From contig CANNFY010000002.1 in NCBI GenBank assembly GCA_947504045.1, positions 558,001 to 622,000 of the forward strand: a DNA stretch of 64,000 nt, read 5' to 3'. This stretch comes from an uncultured Maribacter sp. (GTDB lineage: Bacteria > Bacteroidota > Bacteroidia > Flavobacteriales > Flavobacteriaceae). Every line of letters starts with the position of its first letter. The stretch's first letter is position 1. Shown here piece after piece: positions 28,902-38,020 of this stretch. Below the pieces are notes generated by a model, which saw nothing but the letters and a program-made list of their open reading frames with translations, searched no databases and had not been told where the DNA came from. Both the position numbers and the translations under genes were made by a program.

Positions 28902-29594
28902 ATGAAATTAAGAAGTATTATTGTAGACGACTCCTCTATGCAGAGGATGGCAGTTGCCAAGTTGGTAAACAACCATCCTAACCTTGCATTAGTAGCCGAA
29001 TACAGCAACGCAATTGAGGCTAAGAATGGTATTAAGAACAACGAGATCGATTTAATTTTTCTTGATGTTGAGATGCCAATCATTACTGGATTTGACCTAC
29101 TCGAGTCCCTAGAAAACAGTCCTCAGGTAATATTAATTACCGGAAAACCAGATTATGCTTTAAAAGCTTTTGACTACGATGTAACAGATTATTTACACAA
29201 GCCAATTACCATGGCTCGTTTTGATGCCTCTGTTAAAAGAGCAGTTGCTAAGTTTGAACAAGCTAACAAAGTTCATGAAGATGAAGAGCATATTTTTGTT
29301 AAAAGTAACCTTAAAAAGAGAAAGGTTATTCTTAATGATATTAAGTGGATTGAAGCTCTTGGTGACTATATAAAATTAGTTACAGATGAAGCAAATATCG
29401 TAATCTTATCAACAATGAAATCTTTTGAAAAGCAATTGCCAGAAGAAAAGTTTCTAAGAATACACAAATCTTATATTGTGAATTTAGAAAAAGTTGAAAA
29501 GTTCAATAGTAAAAATGTTGAAGTTAGCGGTAGATCTATACCATTAAGTAGAAACAAAAAAACCGAACTAGCAGAAGCGCTTAGTAACGTTTAA
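28902..29594 (+). CDS. LytTR family two-component response regulator
   Basis: This 230-residue protein has a receiver domain (about residues 1-120: VDDSSMQR, phosphoacceptor Asp in IFLDVEMP, ITGKPDYALKAFDYDVTDYLHKPI with the conserved Lys) and a LytTR DNA-binding domain (about 135-230: FVKSNLKKRKV, IHKSYIVNLEKVE). The frame is open from 28818, but those 28 extra residues are hydrophobic and unlike a receiver start; I chose ATG 28902. No histidine kinase is adjacent. The gene ends one base from the convergent priA stop, without a terminator between. Confidence 0.93.
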   Translation: MKLRSIIVDDSSMQRMAVAKLVNNHPNLALVAEYSNAIEAKNGIKNNEIDLIFLDVEMPIITGFDLLESLENSPQVILITGKPDYALKAFDYDVTDYLHKPITMARFDASVKRAVAKFEQANKVHEDEEHIFVKSNLKKRKVILNDIKWIEALGDYIKLVTDEANIVILSTMKSFEKQLPEEKFLRIHKSYIVNLEKVEKFNSKNVEVSGRSIPLSRNKKTELAEALSNV

Positions 29595-29595
29595 C

Positions 29596-32052
29596 TTATA
29601 TATGATCTACATTGTAGATTACTCTTACACTTCTAAAGTGTGCAATAGCATTAAAAGATTTTTCAATTCTTTTAATGCTATTTTTTGTTTTACCCAAATG
29701 TGCTTCTTTATTAATCTTTACTGTTATATGTTTTATATACTGATTGCGAATTCTTGCGACAGGTGGATATTCTGGACCCAAAACATTTTCTCCAAATACA
29801 TTTCGCAAGCCTTTACCAAACCATTCTGCAGCTTCATTTAACTTATTATAATCTTTATGTTTAAAAGTAATTTTTAATATTCTATTTAATGGTGGGTATT
29901 TAAATTGCCTACGCTCATATAATTGCTCCTTATACATTTCTTCATAATTATGAACAGATACTTGCTTTAGTATTTGATGATACGGATTATAGGTTTGAAT
30001 TAACACCTCTCCCCTCTTTTTTGTTCTACCTGCTCTTCCGGCAACTTGAGTTAACAATTGAAATGTTCGCTCATGCGCCCTATAATCTGGAAAATTTAAT
30101 AAAGAATCTGCATTCATAATACCAACTAAGCTTACATTCCTAAAATCTAAACCTTTAGTTAGCATTTGTGTACCTACCAAAATATCTATTTCTTGTTGCT
30201 CAAAAGCTGTTATAATTTTTTCGTATCCGTATTTACCTCTAGTAGTATCCAAATCCATTCTACCAACTTTAGCATTCGGAAAAAGTTCTTTAATTTCTTT
30301 TTCTACTTGTTCTGTTCCAAAACCTTTTGTATCTAATTTAGAGCTACCGCAAGCTTGACAACTCTCTTGTAATGGAATATAATAACTACAGTAATGGCAA
30401 CGCAATTGTTTTCTATGCTGATGATAAGTTAAGCTAACATCGCAATTAGGGCATTGCGAGCTATGACCACAAGTGGTACATTCTACTATTGGAGCATAGC
30501 CTCTTCTATTTTGAAAAAGTATAACCTGCTCTCCTAAATCTAAAGTTTCCGTTATTTTTTCTACCAAACGTTCCGAAAAATGACCTTTCATTTTTCTTTT
30601 TCTACTTTCTTCTTTTATATCTACTAACTCAATTTCTGGCAATAACACATTTCCATAACGCTTATTTATTTCTGCATAACCATATTTACCCGTTATAGCA
30701 TTATAATAACTTTCTACACTTGGGGTTGCAGAGCCTAAAAGAATATCTGACCCTTGCAATTTACCCAACACTATTGCTGCGTCTCTTGCATGGTATCGTG
30801 GTGCTGGATCAAACTGTTTAAAAGAACTTTCATGTTCCTCATCTATAATTACTAAACCCAAATTACTAAAGGGCAAAAACAACGAAGACCTTGCTCCTAT
30901 TACTACCTGCGCTTTGGTTTTTTGAGCTAGTACATTATTCCATACCTCTACTCTTTCATGAATAGTATATTTAGAGTGATAAACAGACACTTGCTCTCCA
31001 AAGTAATTCTGAAGCCTTCCTATTAACTGTGTTGTAAGTGCTATTTCTGGAAGAAGATATAAAGCTTGCTTACCCTCTTCTATACATTTTTTAATCAGCT
31101 TTACATATACTTCCGTTTTACCGGAAGAAGTTACCCCTTTTAATAAGGTTACTTTATTTTGAGAAAAAGAAGCCTCAATATCTTCTAATGCTGTATTTTG
31201 ATATGTATTTAACTCTTTAAGCGTAAATTTTTCCGCATCTTTATTAAAAGAAATCCTATCTGTCTGAATTTTATACTCTTTAAGTATTTCTTTTTTTATT
31301 AAAGATTTTACTATTGCATTAGAACACCCACTACGCTCTACTAATTCTGTTATTTTAATTGGTTTTTTACTACTAGCTTGTAATTGAAAAAGTGATAAAA
31401 CAACTTGACTTTGTTTTGGTGCTCTTGTTAAGGATTGTAATAATTTTTCTAGTTCTTTTTCTGATGCATATAAATCTCCTAAAGCTACATAAGAAACAAG
31501 TTTGGGTTTGTATTGTTCGTAAATTTCTTCTTTTAAAAGAATTACTTCTTTTGCCAACAACCTATTTAAGATAGGAAGTATATTTTTACGCTCAATAATT
31601 GCAGCCACCTCATGAACTTTTAATATAGGCTGATGTTCTAACGCCTCAAAAACTAAAAATTCATCATCTTTTAATTCCGCCTCATCAACATTTGTGTTTT
31701 CATTTTTTAAAATAAGCGTTTCACTTTCTAATAAAAAAGCACTTGGAACAGCACTTCTAAACACCTCTCCAATAGAACACATATAATAATCTGCCAACCA
31801 TTCCCAATGTTTTATTTGAAATGAATTTACCAAAGGAATATCATCTAAAATTTGATGAATTTGTTTGGCTTCGTAAACTTTAGGAGCTGTAGTATGTATA
31901 TTATATACTAAAGCAGTGTATATTTTAGATTTACCAAATGGTACAGCCACTCGTATTCCTGCTTGTAGTATTTGAGCTTCTTCTTTAGATACGCTATAAG
32001 TAAATAGCTTTTCTAAAGGTATTGGTAATATTACATCAACAAAATAATTCAT
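29596..32052 (-). CDS. priA: Primosomal protein N' (replication restart helicase PriA)
   Basis: PriA reloads the replisome at stalled forks. The 818-residue protein has the N-terminal 3'-end-binding region (FVDVILPIPLEKLFTY), helicase motif I (GVTSSGKTEVY), motif II DEEH, and the zinc cluster of paired cysteines (CTTCGHSSQCPNC, CHYCSYY, CQACGS) that marks PriA, followed by LVGTQMLTKGLDF and AGRAGR. It is the last gene of the nadC-yihY-DUF2147-priA operon, six bases after the DUF2147 gene. Confidence 0.97.
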   Translation of the reverse strand: MNYFVDVILPIPLEKLFTYSVSKEEAQILQAGIRVAVPFGKSKIYTALVYNIHTTAPKVYEAKQIHQILDDIPLVNSFQIKHWEWLADYYMCSIGEVFRSAVPSAFLLESETLILKNENTNVDEAELKDDEFLVFEALEHQPILKVHEVAAIIERKNILPILNRLLAKEVILLKEEIYEQYKPKLVSYVALGDLYASEKELEKLLQSLTRAPKQSQVVLSLFQLQASSKKPIKITELVERSGCSNAIVKSLIKKEILKEYKIQTDRISFNKDAEKFTLKELNTYQNTALEDIEASFSQNKVTLLKGVTSSGKTEVYVKLIKKCIEEGKQALYLLPEIALTTQLIGRLQNYFGEQVSVYHSKYTIHERVEVWNNVLAQKTKAQVVIGARSSLFLPFSNLGLVIIDEEHESSFKQFDPAPRYHARDAAIVLGKLQGSDILLGSATPSVESYYNAITGKYGYAEINKRYGNVLLPEIELVDIKEESRKRKMKGHFSERLVEKITETLDLGEQVILFQNRRGYAPIVECTTCGHSSQCPNCDVSLTYHQHRKQLRCHYCSYYIPLQESCQACGSSKLDTKGFGTEQVEKEIKELFPNAKVGRMDLDTTRGKYGYEKIITAFEQQEIDILVGTQMLTKGLDFRNVSLVGIMNADSLLNFPDYRAHERTFQLLTQVAGRAGRTKKRGEVLIQTYNPYHQILKQVSVHNYEEMYKEQLYERRQFKYPPLNRILKITFKHKDYNKLNEAAEWFGKGLRNVFGENVLGPEYPPVARIRNQYIKHITVKINKEAHLGKTKNSIKRIEKSFNAIAHFRSVRVIYNVDHI

Positions 32053-32058
32053 ATTCTG

Positions 32059-32499
32059 CTATTCTTTCACTCGAATCCAAGTTTGGGTTCTGTAAATAAA
32101 TGATAAATAGCCTCGTACTTTTAACTCGTTTTTATTATCCGGATTTAACCAAATTTTACAACGAAATGTCATTGCTTGTTCGGGATCAAAAAGTTTTTTT
32201 CCTTTCCATTCTCCATCTTCATTTTTTTCAGCAGCCTCAATAATCATCATTCCAAGAACTGGCTTATCTTTTAAATCTCCTTCACATTTATGGCAAACCA
32301 TATCTTCTTTACCTGGTTCTAATACTTTTATTAAACGGCCATACATAAGACCGTCTTTTTCATAAATATCTATAACTCCTTTTGGCAAACCTGTTCTATC
32401 ATCAATAGTTTTCCATTTTCCAAAAACTGTTTGCGATTGTCCTAAATTTACCATCAACAGAAATAAAACAACTGCTATTTCTTTACCAAACTTTATCAT
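32059..32499 (-). CDS. DUF2147 family exported protein
   Basis: This 146-residue protein has a signal peptide (residues 1-22) and a DUF2147 domain: GKWKTIDDRTGLPKGVIDIYEKDGLMYGR, then a CHKC pair in the middle and a C-terminal LRVRGYLSFIYRTQTWIRV-like strand. The family is predicted to form a small periplasmic beta structure; its function is unknown. It overlaps the upstream YihY gene by four bases and so is translationally coupled to it. Confidence 0.88.
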   Translation of the reverse strand: MIKFGKEIAVVLFLLMVNLGQSQTVFGKWKTIDDRTGLPKGVIDIYEKDGLMYGRLIKVLEPGKEDMVCHKCEGDLKDKPVLGMMIIEAAEKNEDGEWKGKKLFDPEQAMTFRCKIWLNPDNKNELKVRGYLSFIYRTQTWIRVKE

Positions 32500-33464
32500 T
32501 CTTTTTTAGATATTTTTCTAAGGGAATTTAAAGAAGCGTTTAGCTCAAACCCTAACAGCAATATATTGGAATTTAACCATATGTACACCATTAATATTAA
32601 TAATCCTCCTAATGCTCCGTATAGCTCATTATAACGGGCAAATTTTTCTACATAAACCCCAAATAAATATGATGTAACCATAAAAAGAAGGGTTGTCATT
32701 AATGCACCTATAGAAAAGAACTTTGCTTTTTTTCCTTCTCTGGTTCCAAAATAATATAAAATTGCCGTAGTAAAATAGGAGAGCAATATAAAAAATAACA
32801 CTTTTCCAATTTGCGCACCAACAATATCATTTTCTGTAAGGCTATGTCCTCTAGTTTTTGCTGCCCACTCACTTAAGTAATCGATTATATAAAACTCAAA
32901 ATAAACATATGCTACAGCTCCAATTATTAATAATATAGAGAGCAACAAACCTACAGCTAAGGCATACGCATATTGCCTAAAAAAATTACGAGTTAAACTT
33001 ATATGATACGAGTTTTCAAAACCTCCAAAAATTGCATTTACACCGTTTGCCATTAAAAATATTGATACCAAAAATGCTGAAGAACGAATACCACCTTGCT
33101 TTTGGTCTTTTATTTGCTGGTATATATCGCCAAAATAATCGCTAGTTGCTGATGGCAAAAAAGATTCTAAAAAAATTAGAAATTGCGCATCAAAATTTTC
33201 ATTTCCTACACTTGCGTAAGGTATAATCCAAGGCACAAGTGTTAATAAAAAAATTAACAATGGAAATAAAGCCATAAATAAACTAAAAGCTATTGAACTT
33301 GCTCTGGTAGATAATGCTCCTTGCCCTACTCCTACAACATACATTTCAATTAAGTCATAACCAGAAAGGCCTTCAAAACCGGGTAATTTAATTTTTTTTA
33401 ATAGAGAAACCAACCCATTTACTACGGGTATTTTATTTAACTTTTCCTCTATTTCTTTAGACAT
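32496..33464 (-). CDS. YihY/BrkB family inner-membrane protein
   Basis: This 322-residue protein has six predicted membrane spans with the family motif RASSIAFSLFMALFPLLIFLL near the first span and the FGVYVEKFARYNELYGALGGLLILMVYIWLNSNILLLG block at the end. YihY/BrkB proteins are of uncertain transport function; the old ribonuclease BN name is a misassignment. It starts one base after the nadC stop and overlaps the DUF2147 gene by four bases. Confidence 0.93.
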   Translation of the reverse strand: MSKEIEEKLNKIPVVNGLVSLLKKIKLPGFEGLSGYDLIEMYVVGVGQGALSTRASSIAFSLFMALFPLLIFLLTLVPWIIPYASVGNENFDAQFLIFLESFLPSATSDYFGDIYQQIKDQKQGGIRSSAFLVSIFLMANGVNAIFGGFENSYHISLTRNFFRQYAYALAVGLLLSILLIIGAVAYVYFEFYIIDYLSEWAAKTRGHSLTENDIVGAQIGKVLFFILLSYFTTAILYYFGTREGKKAKFFSIGALMTTLLFMVTSYLFGVYVEKFARYNELYGALGGLLILMVYIWLNSNILLLGFELNASLNSLRKISKKE

Positions 33465-34322
33465 TTATACCGCTTTAAGACTCAAATCCATATTATAAAC
33501 AGAGTGTGTTAACGCACCAGACGATATATAATTTACACCACATTCTGCATACTGCCTAATTGTTTTTTCATTTATACCTCCAGAAGATTCTGTTAAACAA
33601 GTATTGCCAATTAATTTTACAGCAGTACGCGTATCTTCATAATTAAAGTTATCTATTAGAATACGGTAAACACCTTCTGTTTTTAAAATTTCTTTAATTT
33701 CGTTTAAATCTCTTGCTTCTACTATTATTTTTAGGTCCTTATTATTATCCTTTAAATATTTTTTTATTTTTTCAATTGCTTGGGTTAACCCGCCACAAAA
33801 GTCTATATGATTATCTTTTAACATAATCATATCATACAAAGCAAATCTATGGTTTTCTCCTCCTCCTATTTTAACAGCCCATTTTTCTAATGCCCTTATA
33901 CCAGGTGTAGTTTTTCTTGTATCTAAAATTTTTGTTCCTGTACCTTCTAATAAATTTACAAAGTAATTTGTTTTTGTTGCTATTGCACTCATTCGTTGCA
34001 TTGCATTTAAAACTAACCTCTCCGCTTTTAAAATACTTTGTGAGCTTCCTTCAACATAAAAAACAATATCTCCGTACTTTACAGTATCGCCATCTTTTAA
34101 TAGCGACTCTACTTTTAAATTACTATCTACATAATTAAAAACTTGTTTAGCAAAATCTACACCAGCTATAACACCATCATCTTTTACTAAAAGTTTTGCT
34201 TTACCAGTTGCCGTATCTGGTATACATGCTAAAGAGCTATGATCACCATCCCCAACATCTTCTCTTATGGCATTTTTTATTATACCTTCTATTTCTAAAT
34301 TAAATTGTGCTTCTGAAATCAT
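33465..34322 (-). CDS. nadC: Nicotinate-nucleotide pyrophosphorylase (carboxylating)
   Basis: NadC makes nicotinate mononucleotide from quinolinate and PRPP in de novo NAD synthesis. The 285-residue protein shows EDVGDGDHSS, the ERLVLNAMQRMSAIAT helix, TRKTTPGIRALEKWAVKIGGGENHR, and MLKDNHID, plus C-terminal ESSGGI and YISSGALTHS. It heads the nadC-yihY-DUF2147-priA operon and is divergent from rlmH across 162 bases. A near-match -7 element (TATTTTAG) lies upstream. Confidence 0.97.
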   Translation of the reverse strand: MISEAQFNLEIEGIIKNAIREDVGDGDHSSLACIPDTATGKAKLLVKDDGVIAGVDFAKQVFNYVDSNLKVESLLKDGDTVKYGDIVFYVEGSSQSILKAERLVLNAMQRMSAIATKTNYFVNLLEGTGTKILDTRKTTPGIRALEKWAVKIGGGENHRFALYDMIMLKDNHIDFCGGLTQAIEKIKKYLKDNNKDLKIIVEARDLNEIKEILKTEGVYRILIDNFNYEDTRTAVKLIGNTCLTESSGGINEKTIRQYAECGVNYISSGALTHSVYNMDLSLKAV

Positions 34323-34472
34323 TTATTTTAAATTGCTTTACGCTAAAATACTAAAACATACTCCATTTAATTACTGCTTTGTGGTTAATTGTTACCTGTT
34401 TGTTTAGAAAAATTTTAAACATTTTATTTTTTTACGCCTTGTTTTACTTTAAATATATTCTTTAAAATAATT

Positions 34473-34480
34473 TAACTTTG
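34473..34480 (+). promoter_or_regulatory. -7 promoter element (TAACTTTG) abutting the rlmH start
   Basis: An exact TAnnTTTG match ends four bases before the rlmH ATG. If used, transcription would begin at about the A of ATG, giving a leaderless mRNA. Confidence 0.45.
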
Positions 34481-34484
34481 AGGT

Positions 34485-34958
34485 ATGACTATAAAATTAA
34501 TAGCTATTGGAAAAACAGATAGCAAACAACTACAAGAACTAATACAGATATACACCAACCGCTTACAGCATTATATAAAATTTACTTTAGATATTATTCC
34601 AGATATAAAAAATGTAAAAAACTTATCTGAAAAACAACAAAAAGAAAAAGAGGGAGAGCTTATTTTAAAAAAAATAACAACAACCGATGTTTTAATTTTA
34701 TTAGACGAAAACGGCAAACAGTTTTCCTCCATAGAATTTTCTAACTATCTGCAAAAAAAAATGAATGCAGGTAATAAACAACTGGTTTTTGTAATTGGTG
34801 GACCTTATGGCTTTAGTGATGATGTGTACAAAAAAGCACAAGGAAAAATTAGTTTATCTAAAATGACTTTTTCACATCAAATGGTACGTTTATTTATAGT
34901 TGAACAACTATATAGAGGTTATACTATTTTAAAAAACGAACCTTATCATCATAAATAA
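34485..34958 (+). CDS. rlmH: 23S rRNA (pseudouridine-1915-N3)-methyltransferase
   Basis: RlmH is a small SPOUT methyltransferase acting on helix 69 of 23S rRNA. The 157-residue protein has family length and motifs: MTIKLIAIGKT, LLDENGKQFSS, FVIGGPYGFSDDVYKKA, and the C-terminal MTFSHQMVRLFIVEQLYRGYTILKNEPYHH. The start is firm because family members begin with the same few residues. Confidence 0.97.
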   Translation: MTIKLIAIGKTDSKQLQELIQIYTNRLQHYIKFTLDIIPDIKNVKNLSEKQQKEKEGELILKKITTTDVLILLDENGKQFSSIEFSNYLQKKMNAGNKQLVFVIGGPYGFSDDVYKKAQGKISLSKMTFSHQMVRLFIVEQLYRGYTILKNEPYHHK

Positions 34959-34961
34959 ATA

Positions 34962-35795
34962 CTATGCTCTTTTTAATGCCTTAACCATAAATTCTGAAAC
35001 TTGCTCTACACCATCTAACTCTTCTACTACAAATTTTATTATCTCTATTTGCCTTTCTGGATTCTTTTCTACCTTAAGTACATATTGATGGTCCTTTATA
35101 TTTTTAACATGGTTTGCAAAAGCATGAGACTGGTGCCATGCTATTTCTTCTAACTTTTTATTTTGTTTTACTATTTTATTAATTATTGGGTTTACAATAA
35201 ACAGAATTTCTATTAATACAATTAGCACAGAAAGTATTGCCAGATACTTTTCTAAAATCATCATATTACTTATATCTTTTTCCGATTCTTTTTGAAATTG
35301 CCAAACAATTTTATCCATTAGCTCTACAAATTCTTTTTCATTGTATTTTAAATCGCTAATAGAAACATTATCTAAATTTTGCACATCGCTTAAAGCTTCT
35401 ACAATACCATTTAAATAAGGTCTTAGCATAGCAAAGTTCATTCTAATATCTTCATTCTTTAACGGAAATATTCCAATTTTATCATTCCCATTTTGTAAGT
35501 CAGAATCTACTCTAATTAAAGATGCCAATGCAGACTTTAATTCTCCGTACTCACATTTCTCGCTATACTTACAATTATAAAATTCTTTTACAATTTTCTG
35601 CGAAAGCATTCTTTGTCTACCTGCAATATTTATTACAACTGCGTCAGAACTTTGTTTTGCTAAAGAATATTGCACAATAGATTGCGTACCTATGGTAAGT
35701 AAAATAATAGTAAACACTAAAAGATAATAGGCGTTAAAACCTTTTCTAAAGTTATTTTTAAAAAAATTTTTAATTAAATCCGGAATAAATTTCAT
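34962..35795 (-). CDS. Membrane sensor with PilJ-type domain and a lone phosphoacceptor-like helix pair
   Basis: The 277-residue protein has two membrane spans (about 22-45 and 184-206) around an extracytoplasmic four-helix region that starts INIAGRQRMLSQKI, the PilJ/nitrate-sensor type signature. After the second span comes LEEIAWHQSHAFANHV, which resembles the phosphoacceptor helix of flavobacterial histidine kinases (candidate His224), and then a second helix (about 245-275) like the rest of the dimerisation domain. The protein stops there: no N, G1 or G2 boxes of an ATPase domain exist. It could be a phosphotransfer protein, a kinase partner or a decayed kinase. It is convergent with rlmH. 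Confidence 0.75.
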   Translation of the reverse strand: MKFIPDLIKNFFKNNFRKGFNAYYLLVFTIILLTIGTQSIVQYSLAKQSSDAVVINIAGRQRMLSQKIVKEFYNCKYSEKCEYGELKSALASLIRVDSDLQNGNDKIGIFPLKNEDIRMNFAMLRPYLNGIVEALSDVQNLDNVSISDLKYNEKEFVELMDKIVWQFQKESEKDISNMMILEKYLAILSVLIVLIEILFIVNPIINKIVKQNKKLEEIAWHQSHAFANHVKNIKDHQYVLKVEKNPERQIEIIKFVVEELDGVEQVSEFMVKALKRA

Positions 35796-35906
35796 TATAG
35801 AAAATACGATTTTTCCTACAATTTATATGGATTAAAATACACCAACAATAAAATGTTGTATAAGTATCTTTTTTCAAGGTGTACAGTACTTGTTATGATT
35901 TTTAAT

Positions 35907-35940
35907 AAAAAAAGCCTAGACAATATAGTCTAGGCTTTTT
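35907..35940 (-). terminator. Intrinsic terminator of the serB-serA fusion gene
   Basis: An 11-bp perfect stem (35911-35921 with 35928-35938) with a six-base loop has U tracts on both strands; it serves the minus-strand gene ending at 35962. Confidence 0.85.
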
Positions 35941-35961
35941 TAGTTGAAATTATAATTTTGA

Positions 35962-37845
35962 TTAATACAACACTCTAAATTTAATTGTATTATCTACACT
36001 TTTTAATGCTTTTAAAACATCTTTATCATATTCTTTATCTAAATCTGAAATTACATATCCTACTTCATTATCTGTAGAAAGGTATTGCGAAGAAATATTC
36101 ATTTCATATTTAGCCAAAACTTTATTTATTTCTGCCATTATACCTGGTACATTTTTATGTATGTGCAAAAACCTATGCGCCTTATTTTGTTTTGGTAATC
36201 TTATGTTTGGAAAGTTAACTGCATCTACAGTGTTTCCAGAATTAATGTAATCCATTATTTTATTTGGAACAAAATCTGCAATGTCTCTCTGCGCTTCTTC
36301 TGTACTACCACCAACATGTGGTGTTAATATTACATTTGACAAGCCTTGTAGTTTAGTTATAAACTCCCCATTACTTCTTGGTTCTTCCGGATACACATCT
36401 ATTGCCGCTCCTCCTACTTGTCCACTCTTAAGTGCCGCTACTAATGCATCTATATCTACCACAAAACCTCTAGAAAGGTTAACTAACATAGCCCCTTTCT
36501 TCATTTGGTTTATTTCTCTTTCTCCAATAAAGTTTTTATTTGCTTTATTATCATCTATATGTAACGTAACCACGTCTGAAACAGATAGTAAATCTTCTAA
36601 TGTATTACATTTTACTGCATTACCTAAAGCTAATTTATCATCTACATCATAATAATACACACGCATACCTATAGCTTCTGCTAATACAGATAATTGCTTA
36701 CCAATATTACCATAACCAACAATACCTAAGTTTTTACCTCTAACTTCTCTAGAGTTTGCTGCGGTTTTGTTCCATTGCCCATTGTGTATTTCTGAACTAC
36801 GTTGAAAAACAGAACGCATAAGCATTATTATTTGCCCTATTGCCAATTCTACAACTGAACGTGTATTACTATAAGGTGCATTAAAAACAACTATTCCTTT
36901 GTTTTTACACTCTTCTAAATCTATTTGTGTTGTTCCAATACAAAACGCACCTACTGCTAATAATTTATCCGCAGCAGCTAAAACTTTTTTAGTTACTTGA
37001 GTTTTAGAACGTATTCCTAAAACGTGTACTCCTTTAATCTTTTCTATTAACTCTTCTTCTGGAAGGCTGTGCTTTATTAATTCTACAGAAAACCCTTCTT
37101 CCGATAATAGCTCGTATGCGTTTTGGTGAATGTTTTCTAATAATACTATTTTAATTCTGTTCTTAGGGTAAGATATGTTTCTTGGCAAATCGTTCACAAA
37201 TAAAAATTCATCTAGGTTAGGTGTAATATAATCAGCATTATTAGCTGCTTTTTCTCTATGCACATTTTCTGTGTAAGCAAAAAATTTATCTGCTATACCA
37301 GCTTCTCGCATTACATAATCACTATAGCCGTCTCCAATAACTTGAACTTCTCCTTCTAAGTTCATTTGTTTTAGACAGTCAATTTTTCCGTTGTGTTGTG
37401 ATAAAACATTATCGTTATCAAAACCAACTATTTCTCCTTCTGCATTAAATTCAAAAGTATTGGCGTATACTCTATCTTTAGGAATATTATACTCTGCCAC
37501 AATAGGCACAATAAATTCTTTAAAACCGCAGGATATTACATAGATATCGTCTGAGAATTTTTCAAAAAATTCTTTATTAGACTCTATGGATTTGGAGATT
37601 TTCTGCCTTAATTCTTTTACTAAAGGTTCTAAATCATCTTTATGCGCGTTTAAAAGTTTAATTCTACGCTCCAAAGACTCGGTAAATGATATTTCACCAT
37701 CTATTCCAAGGTTTGTGATTTTTTGTATTTCATTAATAATTTCTTCGCGATTAGAGCGCCCTTCTAAAGTCATTTCTGCTAAAACATCTAATGCCTCTAC
37801 TCTTGTTAAGGTGCTATCAAAATCGAAAACGTATTTCCTTCCCAC
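35962..37845 (-). CDS. Fused phosphoserine phosphatase - phosphoglycerate dehydrogenase with ACT domain
   Basis: In this 627-residue protein, residues 1-215 form a HAD phosphatase like SerB: catalytic Asp8 and Asp10 in DFDSTLT, SCGFKEFI and GDGYSD (171-176). Residues 230-545 form D-3-phosphoglycerate dehydrogenase like SerA: NAD motif GYGNIG (377-382), NLSRG with catalytic Arg459, DVYPEEP, and His510 in TPHVGG. Residues 555-627 are an ACT-like domain, in SerA the serine feedback site. One polypeptide thus holds the first and third steps of serine synthesis; the middle step (SerC) is not in the window. The frame is continuous without disruption. Confidence 0.92.
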   Translation of the reverse strand: MGRKYVFDFDSTLTRVEALDVLAEMTLEGRSNREEIINEIQKITNLGIDGEISFTESLERRIKLLNAHKDDLEPLVKELRQKISKSIESNKEFFEKFSDDIYVISCGFKEFIVPIVAEYNIPKDRVYANTFEFNAEGEIVGFDNDNVLSQHNGKIDCLKQMNLEGEVQVIGDGYSDYVMREAGIADKFFAYTENVHREKAANNADYITPNLDEFLFVNDLPRNISYPKNRIKIVLLENIHQNAYELLSEEGFSVELIKHSLPEEELIEKIKGVHVLGIRSKTQVTKKVLAAADKLLAVGAFCIGTTQIDLEECKNKGIVVFNAPYSNTRSVVELAIGQIIMLMRSVFQRSSEIHNGQWNKTAANSREVRGKNLGIVGYGNIGKQLSVLAEAIGMRVYYYDVDDKLALGNAVKCNTLEDLLSVSDVVTLHIDDNKANKNFIGEREINQMKKGAMLVNLSRGFVVDIDALVAALKSGQVGGAAIDVYPEEPRSNGEFITKLQGLSNVILTPHVGGSTEEAQRDIADFVPNKIMDYINSGNTVDAVNFPNIRLPKQNKAHRFLHIHKNVPGIMAEINKVLAKYEMNISSQYLSTDNEVGYVISDLDKEYDKDVLKALKSVDNTIKFRVLY

Positions 37846-38020
37846 TGTATTTGGTGTTTTAAAAAATTTAAGATGTAAAAATAAAACTTATTTCTATCTC
37901 ATGTTAGCTGAAAAGGTAAATAAAACAAAATGATTACAATTTGATGCTATTTATGTATAAAAACACTTAAAAAGAAATTAAAATATACCTTTTTAATAAC
38001 ATAAATTTTAACAAAAATAT

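Noticed and set aside
28718-29083. Minus-strand open frame of 121 codons overlapping the LytTR regulator
   Set aside because: It overlaps the receiver domain, which has clear motifs on the plus strand; the minus product has no recognisable features.
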